The notes under the pieces were generated by a model. The model did not search any database and was not told the DNA's origin. It worked only from the letters and a program-made list of their open reading frames with translations. A stretch of DNA of 64,000 bases. It comes from Elephas maximus indicus (Eukaryota; Chordata; Mammalia; Proboscidea; Elephantidae). A program made the translations under genes and the position numbers. The stretch is from assembly GCF_024166365.1 (NCBI RefSeq), contig NC_064821.1, positions 47,333,093 through 47,397,092 on the forward strand. The letters run 5' to 3'. Each line of letters starts with the position of its first letter. Position 1 is the stretch's first letter. Below are positions 33,317 to 45,189 of this stretch, in pieces.

Positions 33317-33942
33317 CTATTTCCTAGGTAGGGACAGTTTTAATGGCTTCCACTTGGCTTCTCCTACCATAGTAGCCCTTACTCCACATGTCAGAAATCT
33401 AGTGTGGGGGTTCTGCCAGTTGCTGGGTATGTCTATTTCAATTATGCATTCTGGAACTGGGGAAACCATTACAGGATAGGTTTGGGGACCCACTGCACCC
33501 ACTGAGCTTAACTGTTAACGCATTGCCATTGAGTCGCTTCCAACTCATAGCAACCCTGCAGGAAAGAGTAGAGCTTCCCCATAGTGAACAGCTGGGGGAT
33601 TTGACCTACTGACCTTTTGGTTAGAAGCTGAGTTCTTAATCACTGCACCACCAGGGCTCCAGACCTGTGCTAAGACTCCTTAATAACCTGACCTCTGCAT
33701 ACACCTACTGTGACTGGTGGGCCACAGTGATGTTTTGGGTCTCCTGGAATTAGTGTCAGTTTAGAGCCAGTGCCCAGTAATCCCCCAAAAGGCTGATTAT
33801 TTCCTTTTCCCCAGTGAATAGTCACTCTTGTAAAAGGCCATAGATCCCTTTGGGGAAAGCTGGGACAAAGATTAACAGGATAAATTTTTGGCAGTGCAAT
33901 GGGGTACTTCCTCAAGGGGACCCCACTCTGCCCTTCATTCAA
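33317..33942 (-). pseudogene. ERV-L protease remnant
   Basis: The retroviral aspartic protease matures Gag-Pol. The active-site loop reads GLLGTGSKLTLIPG, with Gly where the catalytic Asp of D-T/S-G is expected. The AfroSINE at 33,515-33,661 splits it. Downstream VVSPVPECIIEIDI belongs to the C-terminal half. Confidence 0.75.
33515..33661 (-). mobile_element. AfroSINE, short type, nested in ERV-L protease
   Basis: ACGCATTGCCATTGAGTCGC to CACTGCACCACCAGGGCTCC; slightly shortened in the middle. Confidence 0.92.
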
Positions 33943-34925
33943 GGGGTTGTGGGTCTGTAAAGTGGCTCAAGTCTGGGAATCGACTGAGGGGCCATGGCTC
34001 TTTATTCTGGAGATTCAAGTTAGACTGCCATTCACTTGACCTAGAATTCTCCCACTTACAGAGATCAAGTAAATATTTAGTAGATTTCCTGTCTATTTCA
34101 CTCCTAGGGACACCACAACTAAGTAGGCAATGTCACAAGTCCATATGAGCCAGACTATTCTGATTACTCCTTTGACTATGCTGTCCATTTCAGGAACCAT
34201 GCCAACCTTGTCTTTGTTGATTAAGTGCTGCCAACTTGGCCCCTTACCGCCACGGGGTCAATCATCAGCCCCATTAAAGCTCAGTGTCTTAATTCAGTTA
34301 GGGCAGTTCCCTCTGTCAAATCTGACTTACATGAGATAGCAATCACAGCAGTCTTCAAGGATACTTGGGCTCCCTCCACAAATTTGTCCCTCACTGTTGT
34401 GGTAAAAGGTGTGTCCTCTGGGCACTCCATAAGGAAGTCTGTGTGTCTTACCTGATAAATTCACTCTAGCATGCCAGTTTCCCTAAGCCTTTGGATACCT
34501 TCTTCTACAGTATACTGAGGCAGGTCTGGCATTTAACTTGATTTAGTGTAGCTTAATCCATGCTTCAGTAAACCAGCCAAATAATCAGATCCTTTTCTAA
34601 CCTCTTGGGCTGAAACATTGAATAGAGGATCTGTGCTTAGTGGGCCCATATCAATAAACTCAGACTGATCCAATTTTGTGTTCTTTGCATCATTAATAAC
34701 CATTTCTATACATATTCCCCAGGTGTCTGTATATATTAGAAAAATCAACCATCTCTTTTGCAGTGTAGTGTAGTGCACCTTGTCCTGGGTCACACTGATT
34801 ATGTGCCCATATGTCCCCATTCCAAGTTTCAGAATCCTGTTTCTTCCCAATCAGTACTGTCACTTTAACTTCAGACACCAATTGAGGTTGAGAATTCAAC
34901 TGGCTTTGTAATTCAGCCACTCTAA
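33943..34925 (-). pseudogene. ERV-L region upstream of protease (gag/pro), broken
   Basis: Minus-strand pieces at 34,533-34,850 and 34,693-34,920 overlap in different frames. They lack recognisable matrix/capsid blocks but are colinear with ERV-L. Start of gag and 5' LTR absent. Confidence 0.55.
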
Positions 34926-36474
34926 CGTTAAGTACCGAGAAGTGGGGGTGCTGCTGTAACAGACACTTAAAATGTGGAATTTTGGAATTGGGTGATGGGT
35001 AGAGGCTGGAAGAGTTTTAAGGGCTTCTTAGTCGTAAAAGCTTAGATTTCCTGGAAGAGATTGTTGTTGACATCAAAGGAATTCTGGTGACGGCACAGAG
35101 TGAAGAGAGCTAAAAATATTGTCTTAGAGAATACATATGGTGTCCGCAATAGAACATTGCTAGAAACGTGGACATTAGATGTGCTTCTCGTGAGGCTTTA
35201 AAAGGAAATGATGAACATGTGACTGGATAATGAAGGAAGGGTGATGCTTTTTATGCAGTGGCAAAGAACTTGAATTATGTTCAAATGTTTGGTGGAAGGT
35301 AGAACTTGTAAGTGATGAACCTGGATATTTGGCTCATGAGATTTCTAAGCAAGGTCTTAAAGGGGCTGCCTGGTTTTTCCTTTCTGCTTATAGTAAAGTA
35401 CAAGAGGAAAGAGATGGACTAAAAAATGTACTGGGCAAAATGGTAACAGAACTTAAAAGATTTGGAAAATTCCACTGTATAAACTAAGGACACATGTCCT
35501 AGAATGTTCACCAAGAACATTGCAATATGATCTTTTATTAAAGAGACTGAGCCTGTGACTGATGGACCTAACCAACTACCATGTCAGAAAACCCATCAGC
35601 TTCGTCTGAAGGGGACAGAGAAATATGGAAGGAAAGAACACTGCCTCTTGGAATTCTACAGGCAGGAAACAGTCAAGAAACAGGCCAAAGGGGCTATACC
35701 TGTTCTTCAAGAAAAGAAAAGGACCATCCCTGGAGTGCCTTGGAGATCAACAGAACTGTTTAAAGGAGTGCCGGAAGAAGGGCCTTCTTGGTTTCAAAGA
35801 GTAGGGCCACAGCCTCCTAAGTATCAAAGAGTTGGATCTTCACCAGCTCAGTTCCAGAATGCAGGGTTGTCTTTAAGGTGTGCCAGGGGGATGGGGCTGC
35901 CACACCCGAGGGGTAGAAGAACGGGACTACCAGGGCTGAAGGGGTAGGATCGCCACTCAGACGGACTAGGAAAATGGAACCACCTAAAGCTGAGGGAGCG
36001 GAGTTGCTATTCCAGAGGGCTTGAAGGGCAGAACTGAAGTGAGGGCTAAGGGGCCTCCACCCAGAATCCAGAAAGCATGGCCAAAACCCAGAGTCTGATG
36101 GTCTCAAAGAGGGGATTATTTTCAGTTTTTGAGAACTAATGTAATTTGTTATGTTGGGTTTTGGACTTCCTTGGTGCCTGTTACCTTCTTTCCCTCTAAT
36201 TTCTCCCATTTGTAATGGAAATATCTACCTTGGGCCAGTTCTACCACCGTACTTTGGAAACAGATAAACTATGTTCTAGATTTCACAGGTTCACAGATGA
36301 AGAGGAATTTTGCCCCAGGGTGGAATATACCTAAAGTCTTACCATATAAGTCTTAAGAGGATTGAGAAGATGAGATTTTAGACTTGGAGTTGATTTAAAG
36401 CTTTGGGGATGATGTGATGGGTTGAATGTGTTTTGCATGGTGGAAGGACATGAATGGGGGGGCAAAGGGTGGAA
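34926..36474 (+). mobile_element. MaLR internal region
   Basis: Begins TTAAGTACCGAGAAGTGGGG and CTGCTGTAACAGACA, the typical start right after a MaLR 5' LTR. It contains GGGTGATGGGTAGAGGCTGG and ends GATGGGTTGAATGTGTTTTG with a purine-rich GGGGGGGCAAAGGGTGGAA. An open stretch at 35,555-35,947 is a gag-like relic without recognisable domain. The 5' LTR is missing. Confidence 0.8.
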
Positions 36475-36875
36475 TATTATGGATTGAATTGTGTACCCCC
36501 AAAATACATGTTGTAAATCCTAACCTCTATGCCTGTGGTTTTAATTCCATTTGGGAAGAGGTTGTCTGTTAAGTTAACGAAGCGGGATTAGTAGTGCAGG
36601 GTTTGCAGAGTCAATCTCTTACAAGATATAAAATGAGCACATTAAGCACGTACAGGTGGGGCAAGATTGATGCCAAGCCACATGGTGATCTCCAAGGAAC
36701 CAGGAAGCAGAAACTGGACAAGGACCTTCCTACAGAACTGACAGACAGAAAGCCTTCCCCTAAAACCAGTGCTCTGAATTCAGACTTCTAGCCTCCTGAG
36801 CTGTGAGAAAATAAATTTGTTTGTTAAAACCATCCACTTGTGGTATTTCTGTTATAGCAGCACTAGGTAACTAAG
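36475..36875 (+). mobile_element. MaLR-like family A LTR (3' LTR of the internal region)
   Basis: TATTATGGATTGAATTGTGT to TAGCAGCACTAGGTAACTAA. It directly follows the polypurine tract, showing that family A LTRs belong to this MaLR-type element. Confidence 0.85.
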
Positions 36876-36879
36876 GCCC

Positions 36880-36990
36880 CCTACCCCCTTTACCAAGGTG
36901 AAAACTGAGGTAGAGATCTTAAGTAATCTGCTCAACACATAATTAAAGAGGTAGATTTGGCATTTCAACCCAGGTCAGTCTGATTTTGGA
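36880..36990 (+). repeat. MIR fragment
   Basis: AAAACTGAGGTAGAGATCTT and CATTTCAACCCAGGTCAGTC keep the MIR order. Confidence 0.65.
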
Positions 36991-37680
36991 GGCCTTCCCT
37001 CTTAATTCTAGTGTGTCAGGCACAGTGCAGGGCAGGGCAGGTCCCCAGTTAAGGTTGCGTAGAGCTACTAGTATCATCACTGTGAAGTACTGGAACCCGG
37101 AGAGGTCAGTCCAGAGCACTAGGGTAGGCAGCAGGGCTTCAGCAACAGGACAGAGGGAAGTGAACAGGATAAAGTGCCCTCATGAACAGCACCCCAGCTT
37201 CCTCTTCCATCTGAGGGCTGCTGGAAGCATATCTGGTTTGCCGTGGCCTCTGGAAGAGGTTAAGGCATTCCTTGGTGGTATTCCATCAAAAGAAACAGTC
37301 TCCCAAAGGGCCCATAATAACCCAGACTTTGCCCTAAAACTTAAATTGAGTCAAATCTACACATCAAGTAAGTTTCTTCCATTATATTCTCCTTGTAGCA
37401 GACCCTCCTTCCCAGATTATAATTGTTTTGATAGTAACCTACCAGAAACAATTCAAGCTCTCTTTCTTAATCGTTAAAGGTAAAAACAAGCCCATTTCCA
37501 CTGTACACTGCTTTAAACTAAATATAAAGTACTCAAATTATTTGTCATTTTAGGGAATGACCATAAATTTCAAGTGTATATTAAACTATGAAGACTCTTC
37601 CCTTGGATTCTGAAATGGCAATATGTCAAATGACTTGAGACATTTTATAAGAGTTTAGTCAAGAAACATTATTAACGGTG
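36991..37680. other. Spacer downstream of ERRFI1
   Basis: A 163-codon plus ORF (36,986-37,477) has no family features and starts in a MIR. No gene called. Ends about where ERRFI1 transcripts should terminate. Confidence 0.5.
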
Positions 37681-39178
37681 TCATAAATAAGTATTGTAAC
37701 TTTATTAAAATGAAAAGACAATATTCAAAATAATGCAACAAAACGAATAAAATCCTTTGTCCAATACTGTACACACAATGCAGAAATCAGTGCATTTTCT
37801 AAAGCATGTTTTAACCTTCATTTAGTTCATACTAAAATATAATAAGCTTTAAATAGCTCAAATTATCATTCAGCAGTTTAAACTGTAAACAGCTTGTTGA
37901 ACTGTTAAAGAGAACATTGTAGTAATGTACCTCCATTAGTGAGCACCTCTCTTTTGTGCTTATCTATACAAGATAAATACATTAAAGCATATGAAAATAT
38001 GAACACCAGCAAGGTGTCTCACTGAATCTACGGGAAGCAGTGAAGCAGCTGCCTGGGAGAGTTTTAAAAGCAGGAAGATGCTGATGTGACCTCTGATATT
38101 AAGACATACTGTGCTATTGGTCAGAAGAAGTGTTTTACTTAAAAAAGCAAACAATCCCCAGGGAATACTGAATAGGAACCAGCAACACAAGGCCAGCTTG
38201 TGTTGTATTTGTTTATTAATACAGTCTAAAAAAAAACAAAAACAAAAAAACTCCACAACACACACCCCCACACAAAAACTCTCAGTCACAGAGCTAATTG
38301 CTTCACTATTGCTTAAAACTGATCCCCTCCACACTGGCAACTAGTCTGCCTTTCCACTTGAGTCTAGCATACCCCACTGTCTCTGTCAGGCACAACTGCA
38401 ACGTGCCATTTTACTGCGTGCGATAAAGCAGGAACTGTAAGGAAAAATGATTTACTAATTCTATTTTCATTTTTCAAAATGTGAGATGTACAGGTGATAA
38501 CGTGGTTTGCCAAATAAACTGTTACCCCCACCCATCAACAAAACACAAAACCTGAAGTTTTAGACCTTGGGGTGATTTTTAAATTTGGTAGGTACGGTCC
38601 TGGTCAAGAACGGACACCCTGCCATCCATGGAAAAGAGTGTTTGCAAAAATAAGTGAAACGAAAAATATAACAGGCCTAAAAGCCAGAAATCTTCAAACT
38701 TACTAAACAAAAATAATTTTTTTATGAATCTGATTCTAAACAATACTGTATTTTCTTCCATTTTGCTCAATTTTCAGTCTATCAAGAGTCATTTCTCCAG
38801 CTTGAGTTTTTATTATTCTGAATATATATTACTCTAAGATAGTAACTAACTGGTTAACCTGCAACTATCGTCTATGGTTATACCACAAGTTTATATAAAG
38901 GTATATAATGTATGCATATATAAAAGTTTTCCCATCCCTCCCTCCCCGCCATCACATCTTTAAATTATAGACTTGAATAGAGTTTTCTCCAACACTAACA
39001 AAATCAGGGATTCTCAATATAACAGCACCTCACACCTGCTCTAAACCTTTCTCTTTAAGACAGAGAGTTCAACTATTCTGCAATATAAAAGATTTTCCCG
39101 TGAACCTCAATCAGCTTGGAATATTGCTCGAGAACCATTTGCTCCTGCGTAACCTCCGCTGAGTCAGGACCCCGAAGT
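37680..39178 (-). other. ERRFI1: ERRFI1 3'UTR
   Basis: About 1.5 kb from the stop codon to the distal poly(A) signal, AT-rich and free of AfroSINEs. Several minus-strand ATTTA pentamers are visible (near 37,684, 37,850, 37,974, 38,578 and 38,960). These fit a short-lived immediate-early mRNA, though function is inference. The 126-codon minus ORF at 37,960-38,340 is not considered coding. Confidence 0.75.
37701..37706 (-). terminator. ERRFI1: ERRFI1 poly(A) signal
   Basis: AATAAA on the minus strand within CATTTTAATAAAGTTACAAT; cleavage is expected some 15-25 bases further, near 37,680. Inferred from position and motif only. Confidence 0.7.
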
Positions 39179-41757
39179 CTAAGGAGAAACCACATAGGAT
39201 AAATGTTTGCGCTTCACGTGGCCCCCTATATCCATTTTTGTTTTGGAGTCCAGCTTTTCTGTGGCCGAAATGATACTGCAGTCAGCAGATAAGGGCTGGA
39301 TTTGAGTGTTTGCTTCTTCTGCTTCTCTAAAAAATTTTTCATATTTGTCCAGGTATGGTGGTCTCTCAGGTAGTAGGTAATAATGTGTCGAACTAATCTT
39401 CTTTCCATTTTCGATAATGGGCAGAATGCAAGGAACCTTATTGGCAGATCCTTCACTGTTCTGTCTTTGTAGAGCTTTGCTACTGACGTACTTGGGATCA
39501 GGGGCAAAGCTCTGGGTAGGGGGCATGACCCCATTGAGGTAAGATGGAAGGCTTTTAGGACTTGGTGTGCGGGAGTTACTCCGTGACAAAGGTTCTCTTG
39601 GCGGTACTTTGGGAGGCCTGTCTTCATCACTGTAGGTACTAGAAGTAACTTCTGCTGACCATCTTCTATAATCTGGCTTTACTGGCCTTGGAGGTATGGG
39701 AACCCTGGGGGGAACCTCAGGTTTGTCTTCATCAGAGTTAGGAGAAGCTCTGTGTAAATAACTGGATATCCTTATGGCCGGCTTGTTAAAAGATCCTGCT
39801 GGTCCTGAATGAGATCTTCTCAGTCTTCGGTGGCTTTGAGATGGAGGAGGATTTGAATTTTGGATGCATCCATTTTGGTCAGATGCATGGTTGAGATCTT
39901 CAGTTGTTGAAACGGCAGGGGTATCAAAATATGCATAATTGATCTGTCCACACCCACGGAAGCTTCGCCTGCCTGGAACACCATATTTGAAGTCAGAAAG
40001 TGTACAGTCTTCTAAAAGGAAGTCTGTGTCAGAGCTAGTTAGGAATTCTACCTCACAGTCTGTCTCATCCAGAGAGAGGTCTTCAGAGATTGGCAGTGGC
40101 GGGAGGGGCCTAGAACCCCGTTCACAAAGAGCTCCACAGGGGAAAAGGGAAGGTGAGTTTTTTATGGGGGTAAGTGGAGGAGTAGAAGCGCAAACCCCAT
40201 TTACTGAAAGTTTCTTGAAACTACACGTAACTGGATCCTCTTCGAGTTGTCCCAAGTTTTCACTTGGAATAATAAGAGGAGGCAAGCTGGATTTCTGAGA
40301 TGGACCATTTTCTGCAAAGCAGTGCCCATTCATCGGAGCAGATTTTGAAGTATGCCCTAGAATGAACAGAAGATTTTCATAAAAGATCAATACTCTGCTC
40401 CTCACCTGTGTGAGGTACAGCCTCAGTTACCTGTGCTTCTTTTGCTTTCTGCCTAAACTACTAGTGAAATACTTGACTGACGTGTCCCTGAGAACACTCA
40501 GGTAACAACCATAGGTGTAATTAGGGCCCAGAAGGCTGCTAATGCACATGATCTGGTTCAAAGGACAAATGATCTCTTCTGTCTCCCTTGGACATGTGCA
40601 CGGTGCACACCCACACATCTTGGGCAAGTTTTGTGACGTGTGAAAAATTCACAGAAGGTGAACAGCATATAATTTACATGAATGCCATACTACGCCAGCT
40701 GTGCCATTTAAGAGATGTGACAATACCAGGCATGCAGAACAGGAATGAGATAAGACAAGGTCCTTAACTGCCAGCACCATCACAATGCTGCAAGTGAACA
40801 GACTCATTTGCAATGTGTACAACCGGTAAGTAGCTCTTAACATAATGTTCACATTAAAAGTGTTACACACATACTTTAAAACCAAATCCATTGCCATCGA
40901 GTCGATTCTGACTCATAACGACCCTACGGCACAGAGTAGAACTGCCCCAGAGGGCTTCCAAGGAGCAGCTGGTGGCTTCAAACTGTCAACCTCTTGGTTA
41001 GCAGCTACACTTTTAACCACCGCACCACCAGGGCTCCTATACACACTTTAAGTTTTTATAACCATTTATACTACTTTCATCTACTGCTTTCAAACATGCA
41101 TTTGATACTAATAAGAAAGATTTGAGATTTTTGTCCGAGATTTCTAAAAGTGAAGTCTGGGATTAGAATTGAATTCTTGATTTTAAAAGATCATACTTCC
41201 ACAAATAATTCTAGTTAGAAATCAATGACTCTGGCTAAAGGTAAAAAAAAAAAGGTAGTGGGGTACAATAATTTGTGAAAAACGTGGTATCTTCTGAATC
41301 TTTTGCCACTAGGGGTCAGACTATTGTTGGAAATAGGTCAGGTCGTTTCCTCCTTTAAAAAATAATGCTGGAGGACACACTAATACTAATCCAGACTGCC
41401 AACTTCCTTTTCAAATGCTTAGGTTTGCTCAGATGTTCAGAATACATACCAATAGATGTTAGGTGCTCCTGGGCAGTCGAGTTCAGACTGTAGGCCATGG
41501 TTATTGGATCAATACTTAAAAAATTACTAAAAGGAAAAAACATCTTGGTCATAAACAAGTAGCAATCATATTATCCATCTCATTTGAACAGCAAAAATTT
41601 ATACAGATTAGAGTGCCATTATATTCTTGACTTACTTTTCCAAAGCACTGCGACTGCCCCAGCAGGTCTTCATAGTCCCCAAGGCTTGGCCATTCGGTAG
41701 AAATCCAGTTTTTAATGGGGCTCTAATCTCCTGAGCAGCAACTCCTGCTGTTGACAT
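39179..41757 (-). CDS. ERRFI1: ERBB receptor feedback inhibitor 1 (MIG6/RALT), 3 coding exons
   Basis: A cytoplasmic adaptor induced by growth factors that binds the EGFR/ERBB kinase domain, blocks its activation and promotes receptor internalisation. Exons: 41,757-41,636 (ATG in exon 2), 41,526-41,450, and 40,356-39,179 with TAG at 39,181-39,179; introns have GT-AG ends and phases join. 122+77+1,178 nt give 458 residues, against 462 in human. N-terminal CRIB-like region about 1-40 ([20 protein letters not shown]). 14-3-3-type RRSHSGP around Ser250. Proline-rich SH3 ligand [13 protein letters not shown] at 282-294. EGFR-binding region about 334-410 with the regulatory tyrosines in [13 protein letters not shown] at 392/393. 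C-terminus [12 protein letters not shown]. All key motifs are intact and the gene looks functional. The start codon has A at -3. An AfroSINE lies in the intron before the last exon. Exact family assignment is secure. Confidence 0.97.
40877..41037 (-). mobile_element. AfroSINE, short type, in the ERRFI1 intron before exon 4
   Basis: AAACCAAATCCATTGCCATC to CCGCACCACCAGGGCTCC. ACACATACTTTA before and TACACACTTTA after form an imperfect TSD. Same strand as the gene. Confidence 0.94.
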
Positions 41758-41829
41758 TGTGCCTTATTCTGGGATGACTCCAAAGTTGTGAAGCCCAAGG
41801 ATTTTTAGTCAACCAGTAGCTTTCATTCC
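41636..41829 (-). other. ERRFI1: ERRFI1 exon 2 (leader end plus first 40 codons)
   Basis: Acceptor CCCCTTCTAG then GGAATGAAAGC at 41,829; donor AA/GTAAGTC at 41,636. Seventy-two leader bases precede the main ATG and include a six-codon-length uORF (ATG at 41,826, TGA ending 41,809). Confidence 0.9.
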
Positions 41830-42741
41830 CTAGAAGGGGTAGGGAGAAGAAGAGATGAATCAAGGAAACAATTTATAAATACCTCTTAAATCACAGCATA
41901 AATACCTAACTCTAGAGAATTAGAAGGGGTTGGATAGAAAAATTTCGTAAACTTACACTTAATTCTTACATTTTTACATTATGTAATTCTTCTCATAAGG
42001 GTACTTAAATGTAGACACTGAAAATAGTTTTCTTTTTTGGAGACACTAACACACAACTTCCAATGTTTCAGCAAAGTGAGAAGCAGACCTCTTCTTGCTG
42101 AGCCTGACAGTTGCACAACAAACCAAGCTCACTTGCCAAAGCACACAAACCTTTCTCTAACCTCCTACTAAACCAACCTTCCAATGTATGGTTGTACTGG
42201 GCGCAAAGCACAAGTGAATCTTCTTTTTCCCACGCTAAGAAAAAGTCATTTCATAAATTATTGTACTTTATACTGCAGAACTAATATTCACTAAAACCCA
42301 ACCCTTAAACAAGAGATTCTATAGTATTGGCACCTGATTACCACAGCACCTAGCATTTATTTGGATTCTGTACTTCAGGGTTGGCCATGGGAAGACAAAT
42401 TCCCCAGTTATTACTTTTTCAAGAAAGAAATAGTTGTATTCGAAGACACTAATTTCCATTATCCTGTAAAAATCAAGTTCTGCAAGATTACTAGCTTCAC
42501 CGGAAGCCTGGCAACAGCTTCCTCCCTCCCTCCCTTCTAAAGACAAACTTAAAGGTACATTCTTCACATTCTCCTTTGTGAAATGCCTAGTAATTCATGT
42601 CTTGCCTAGCTGCAAGGCATGGATTACAAAGGCTAAATAAATCTCTTTTAATTCAGTAGTTCCTAAACTTTAAGAACCACCCCCCTCCCCTTGTCAAATG
42701 TTGTATGTCTGGAGTCTCCTTAGCCTCTTTTTAAATTTACT

Positions 42742-42794
42742 GTTTTAGCTAATTACTGAAATAAAGCAAATTTTCTTTCTTCATCTGTTATTTA
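42742..42794 (+). repeat. 53-bp direct repeat, copy 1
   Basis: GTTTTAGCTAATTACTGAAA... ending CATCTGTTATTTA. It recurs at 43,722-43,774 with one mismatch. Confidence 0.9.
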
Positions 42795-42974
42795 ATTAGC
42801 ATCAATGGTTAGAATAAGGCCATCCCTTCTTGATAGACAGTCGTAGGTTTACTTACAATAAGTTTAGCTTTTCTTTTACGCCCTAGGACATTATATATCA
42901 ACTCTCTGTATAACTGACTCCCTTTTTTGGGATCTGTACAGATACACTTTATCATATACTACTTTCTCATTCTC

Positions 42975-43240
42975 TCAACTGACATTTGTGCACCTAGGCA
43001 CTATGCTAAGGACTGATACAAAGATGAATGAGACATGTTTGTTCCTCCGGGAGGACCACACAGATTTTTTTGTTTTTAATTTCTCGGCTAATTCACATCT
43101 ATTGTTTACAAACCTGTCACCTCCTACTAGACTGTGAGCTCAAGAACAGAGGCTCTGTCCTAATCACCTTTAATCATCAGTACCTGGTGCTCAGCAAGTG
43201 AACATTTGTTGAGTGAATGAGTGTAGGATACCATCTAATT
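42975..43240 (+). repeat. L2-like fragments
   Basis: CTAGACTGTGAGCTCAAGAA and CCTGGTGCTCAGCAAGTG with TTTGTTGAGTGAATGAGTG is the L2 3' end. The part left of 43,110 may be a second, reversed L2 piece. Confidence 0.6.
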
Positions 43241-43262
43241 ATTATCATCTGTATCAACTGAG

Positions 43263-43429
43263 GAAACCCTGGTGGTGTAGTGGTTACATGCTACGGCTGC
43301 TAACCAAAGGGTCAGCAGTTCGAATCCACCAGGCGCTCCTTGGAAACTCTATGTGGCAGTTCTACTCTGTCCTATACTGTCGCTATGAGTAGGAATTGAC
43401 TCGATGGCACGGGGTTTGGCTTGGTTTGG
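43263..43429 (+). mobile_element. AfroSINE, short type, with 11-bp TSD
   Basis: TATCAACTGAG at 43,252-43,262 and TATTAACTGAG at 43,430-43,440. Full length; lies between the two copies of the 53-bp repeat. Confidence 0.95.
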
Positions 43430-43721
43430 TATTAACTGAGTGCCTACAACTGTGTAAGGCATAGGATTTCTTTAGCTAAAGATCTAAAACACACCGTCCG
43501 TGTTTATTGTTTACTTTTCCACGTAAAAAGGGAAAATAGGCCCCAAATGATTCTCTGATTTTTACTCTGAGTCAGCTGCTTTGATACATTAAGCAGAGGT
43601 TTTAAATTATTTGAAGGAGTCAAGCATTCTTTCTTTAATTCACAATTTCAAAAATATATGATTGAGAAAAAGAGCCATTTAAAAAATCTAAATTATTGGG
43701 AGTTTTTTTTTTTAAGGGTTG

Positions 43722-43774
43722 GTTTTAGCTAATTACTGAAATAAAGCAAATGTTCTTTCTTCATCTGTTATTTA
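43722..43774 (+). repeat. 53-bp direct repeat, copy 2
   Basis: Same as 42,742-42,794 except one T-to-G change (GCAAATGTTC). Confidence 0.9.
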
Positions 43775-44640
43775 CCTAAATCAAGTAAAGCTATAAAAAA
43801 TTTAGAAAACTTTTTTTTTTTAATTGCTAGCTCTCCCTTTGTGTACTTAACCCGGTGGTTTATCATGCTTTTTTTTTTTAAGGATTCTACAAGCACTGGC
43901 AAGACTATAGGGAAAGTATCTGTGGTAACATAAAAATAAAAGGCAAGATAGGAAGAAGAATATGGTATTTAAGTAGTTTGAATGCACATGTTTGAAGATC
44001 GCTCATCCAGATTACAGGAAAATGCTGCGGGGGATTCTAGAGGCCCAACCCCCACCTGTCTGCAAGCCAACAAGTACTACTAGTAATTACTGTGTGTCAG
44101 CCTCCTAATGCCATCTAAATCTGAGCTTTCAACAGAAGGATTGTGTAACTATTGCCTCTTCTGAAATTGCCTTGCAATTCTAAACTTACATTTCAATGGT
44201 CACTTAAAATTATTTACATGTTCTAGAAAAAGTTATTTTTTAATCATTGTTTCTATCACCTACTTGTTAGCTTTCTGAAGAAAAAAATTTTTGTAGTATA
44301 AAAAGAATTGTGTTCACTAAGCCAGCTCACTTCTGACCACAATAGTGTCTTTGTGTATTCATAGAAGGTGACCTGCCTCTAAATTTCCATGGGGAATTGT
44401 GAATGGGCCATGTTATGAAACTGTCCGAACTTCCTACTTGCTTGCATGGGAGAAGTGAGGAGAGCAATATAATTGCATGCTCTCTTCTTTTTGGAAAACA
44501 ACTTCAAACTCTAGACTTAAAAAGGGCAATGTGCCATAGGTTTGGAAGCAAACTTTTAAAATGTGTTCCTCAGATCGTAAACTGCGGGTACAAAGCCACC
44601 TGAAACTCTCTTATATCTCCCTCAAAACCCTGTAGCATTC

Positions 44641-44680
44641 TATATATATATATATAAACATATACACACATACACAACTT
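44641..44680. repeat. (TA)n/(CA)n microsatellite
   Basis: TATATATATATATATA then ATACACACATACACA. Confidence 0.85.
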
Positions 44681-45189
44681 GGAGAAAATTGCACCAAGTT
44701 GGTAAACCTCCAGTTTAAAACAAACACTTGCTCAACTCAAAGTTAACTAATGCTGCAGCGTTTCAAATTTCATCCGTTTCCTTCTAAATGTAAAACTAGC
44801 TTGGCCTTACAATTTATTAGGAAACAATTGCAAAAATAGACCTCCATGGGAAAATCAGAATCTGAAAAGTACAACATGGTATTCTGTTATGAAATGCAAA
44901 ATGATGAAAGCTAATGTCCACCCAGGCGGCATGGTTTAGACCAGGATCCAAATAACCTTGGGCATCATAACTTTTCTAGAATCCGTGATTAGTAATCTTT
45001 AGCCTTTTTACAGTGTGTGCAATTAAATACCAAGCCCAGATGGGAACCACCTTTTCCTGTTAGCATCGTTTTTTTTTTTTTTTTATTAATGGGGGGGGGT
45101 GGGGGGAAGAGCCCCAAAGCTATTTGTTTCTCGAGGTTATCTTTTCATTATTTTCTCTCTACATAATCTGTCCTCAGAGTTTTAATCCA

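Larger units (their letters stand above)
31960..33340 (-). pseudogene. ERV-L reverse transcriptase remnant, interrupted by an LTR
   Basis: Translation in pieces on the minus strand shows RT order. The segment before the LTR (about 33,290-33,217) and the one after it (from 32,626) join in register. The catalytic loop at 32,262-32,273 reads Y-T-D-A instead of YxDD, and several stops follow, including one in the DYRKLNQ-like block. Confidence 0.75.
29413..34925 (-). mobile_element. ERV-L provirus internal region, decayed, 5' truncated
   Basis: Minus-strand pol fragments lie in the order protease, RT, RNase H, integrase, dUTPase toward the 3' LTR at 28.9 kb. The dUTPase after integrase is typical of ERV-L, which has no env. 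The gag region and 5' LTR are missing: homology stops at about 34,925 where MaLR sequence of opposite orientation begins. Nested insertions are a family-A LTR (32,627-33,216) and an AfroSINE (33,515-33,661). Stops and frame changes occur throughout. Confidence 0.85.

Noticed and set aside
35555..35947. 130-codon plus-strand ORF, possibly a domesticated gag
   Set aside because: Part of the MaLR internal region; no capsid or zinc-knuckle motif and no sign of selection can be shown.
36986..37477. 163-codon plus-strand ORF
   Set aside because: Starts within a MIR fragment, with no domain, splice or promoter support.
37960..38340. 126-codon minus-strand ORF with hydrophobic stretches
   Set aside because: Falls inside the ERRFI1 3'UTR, has low-complexity Phe/Cys runs from antisense A-rich DNA and no start context or homology.
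39226..39630. 134-codon minus-strand ORF
   Set aside because: An alternate-frame shadow of ERRFI1 exon 4.
39939..40298. 119-codon plus-strand ORF
   Set aside because: Antisense shadow of ERRFI1 exon 4.
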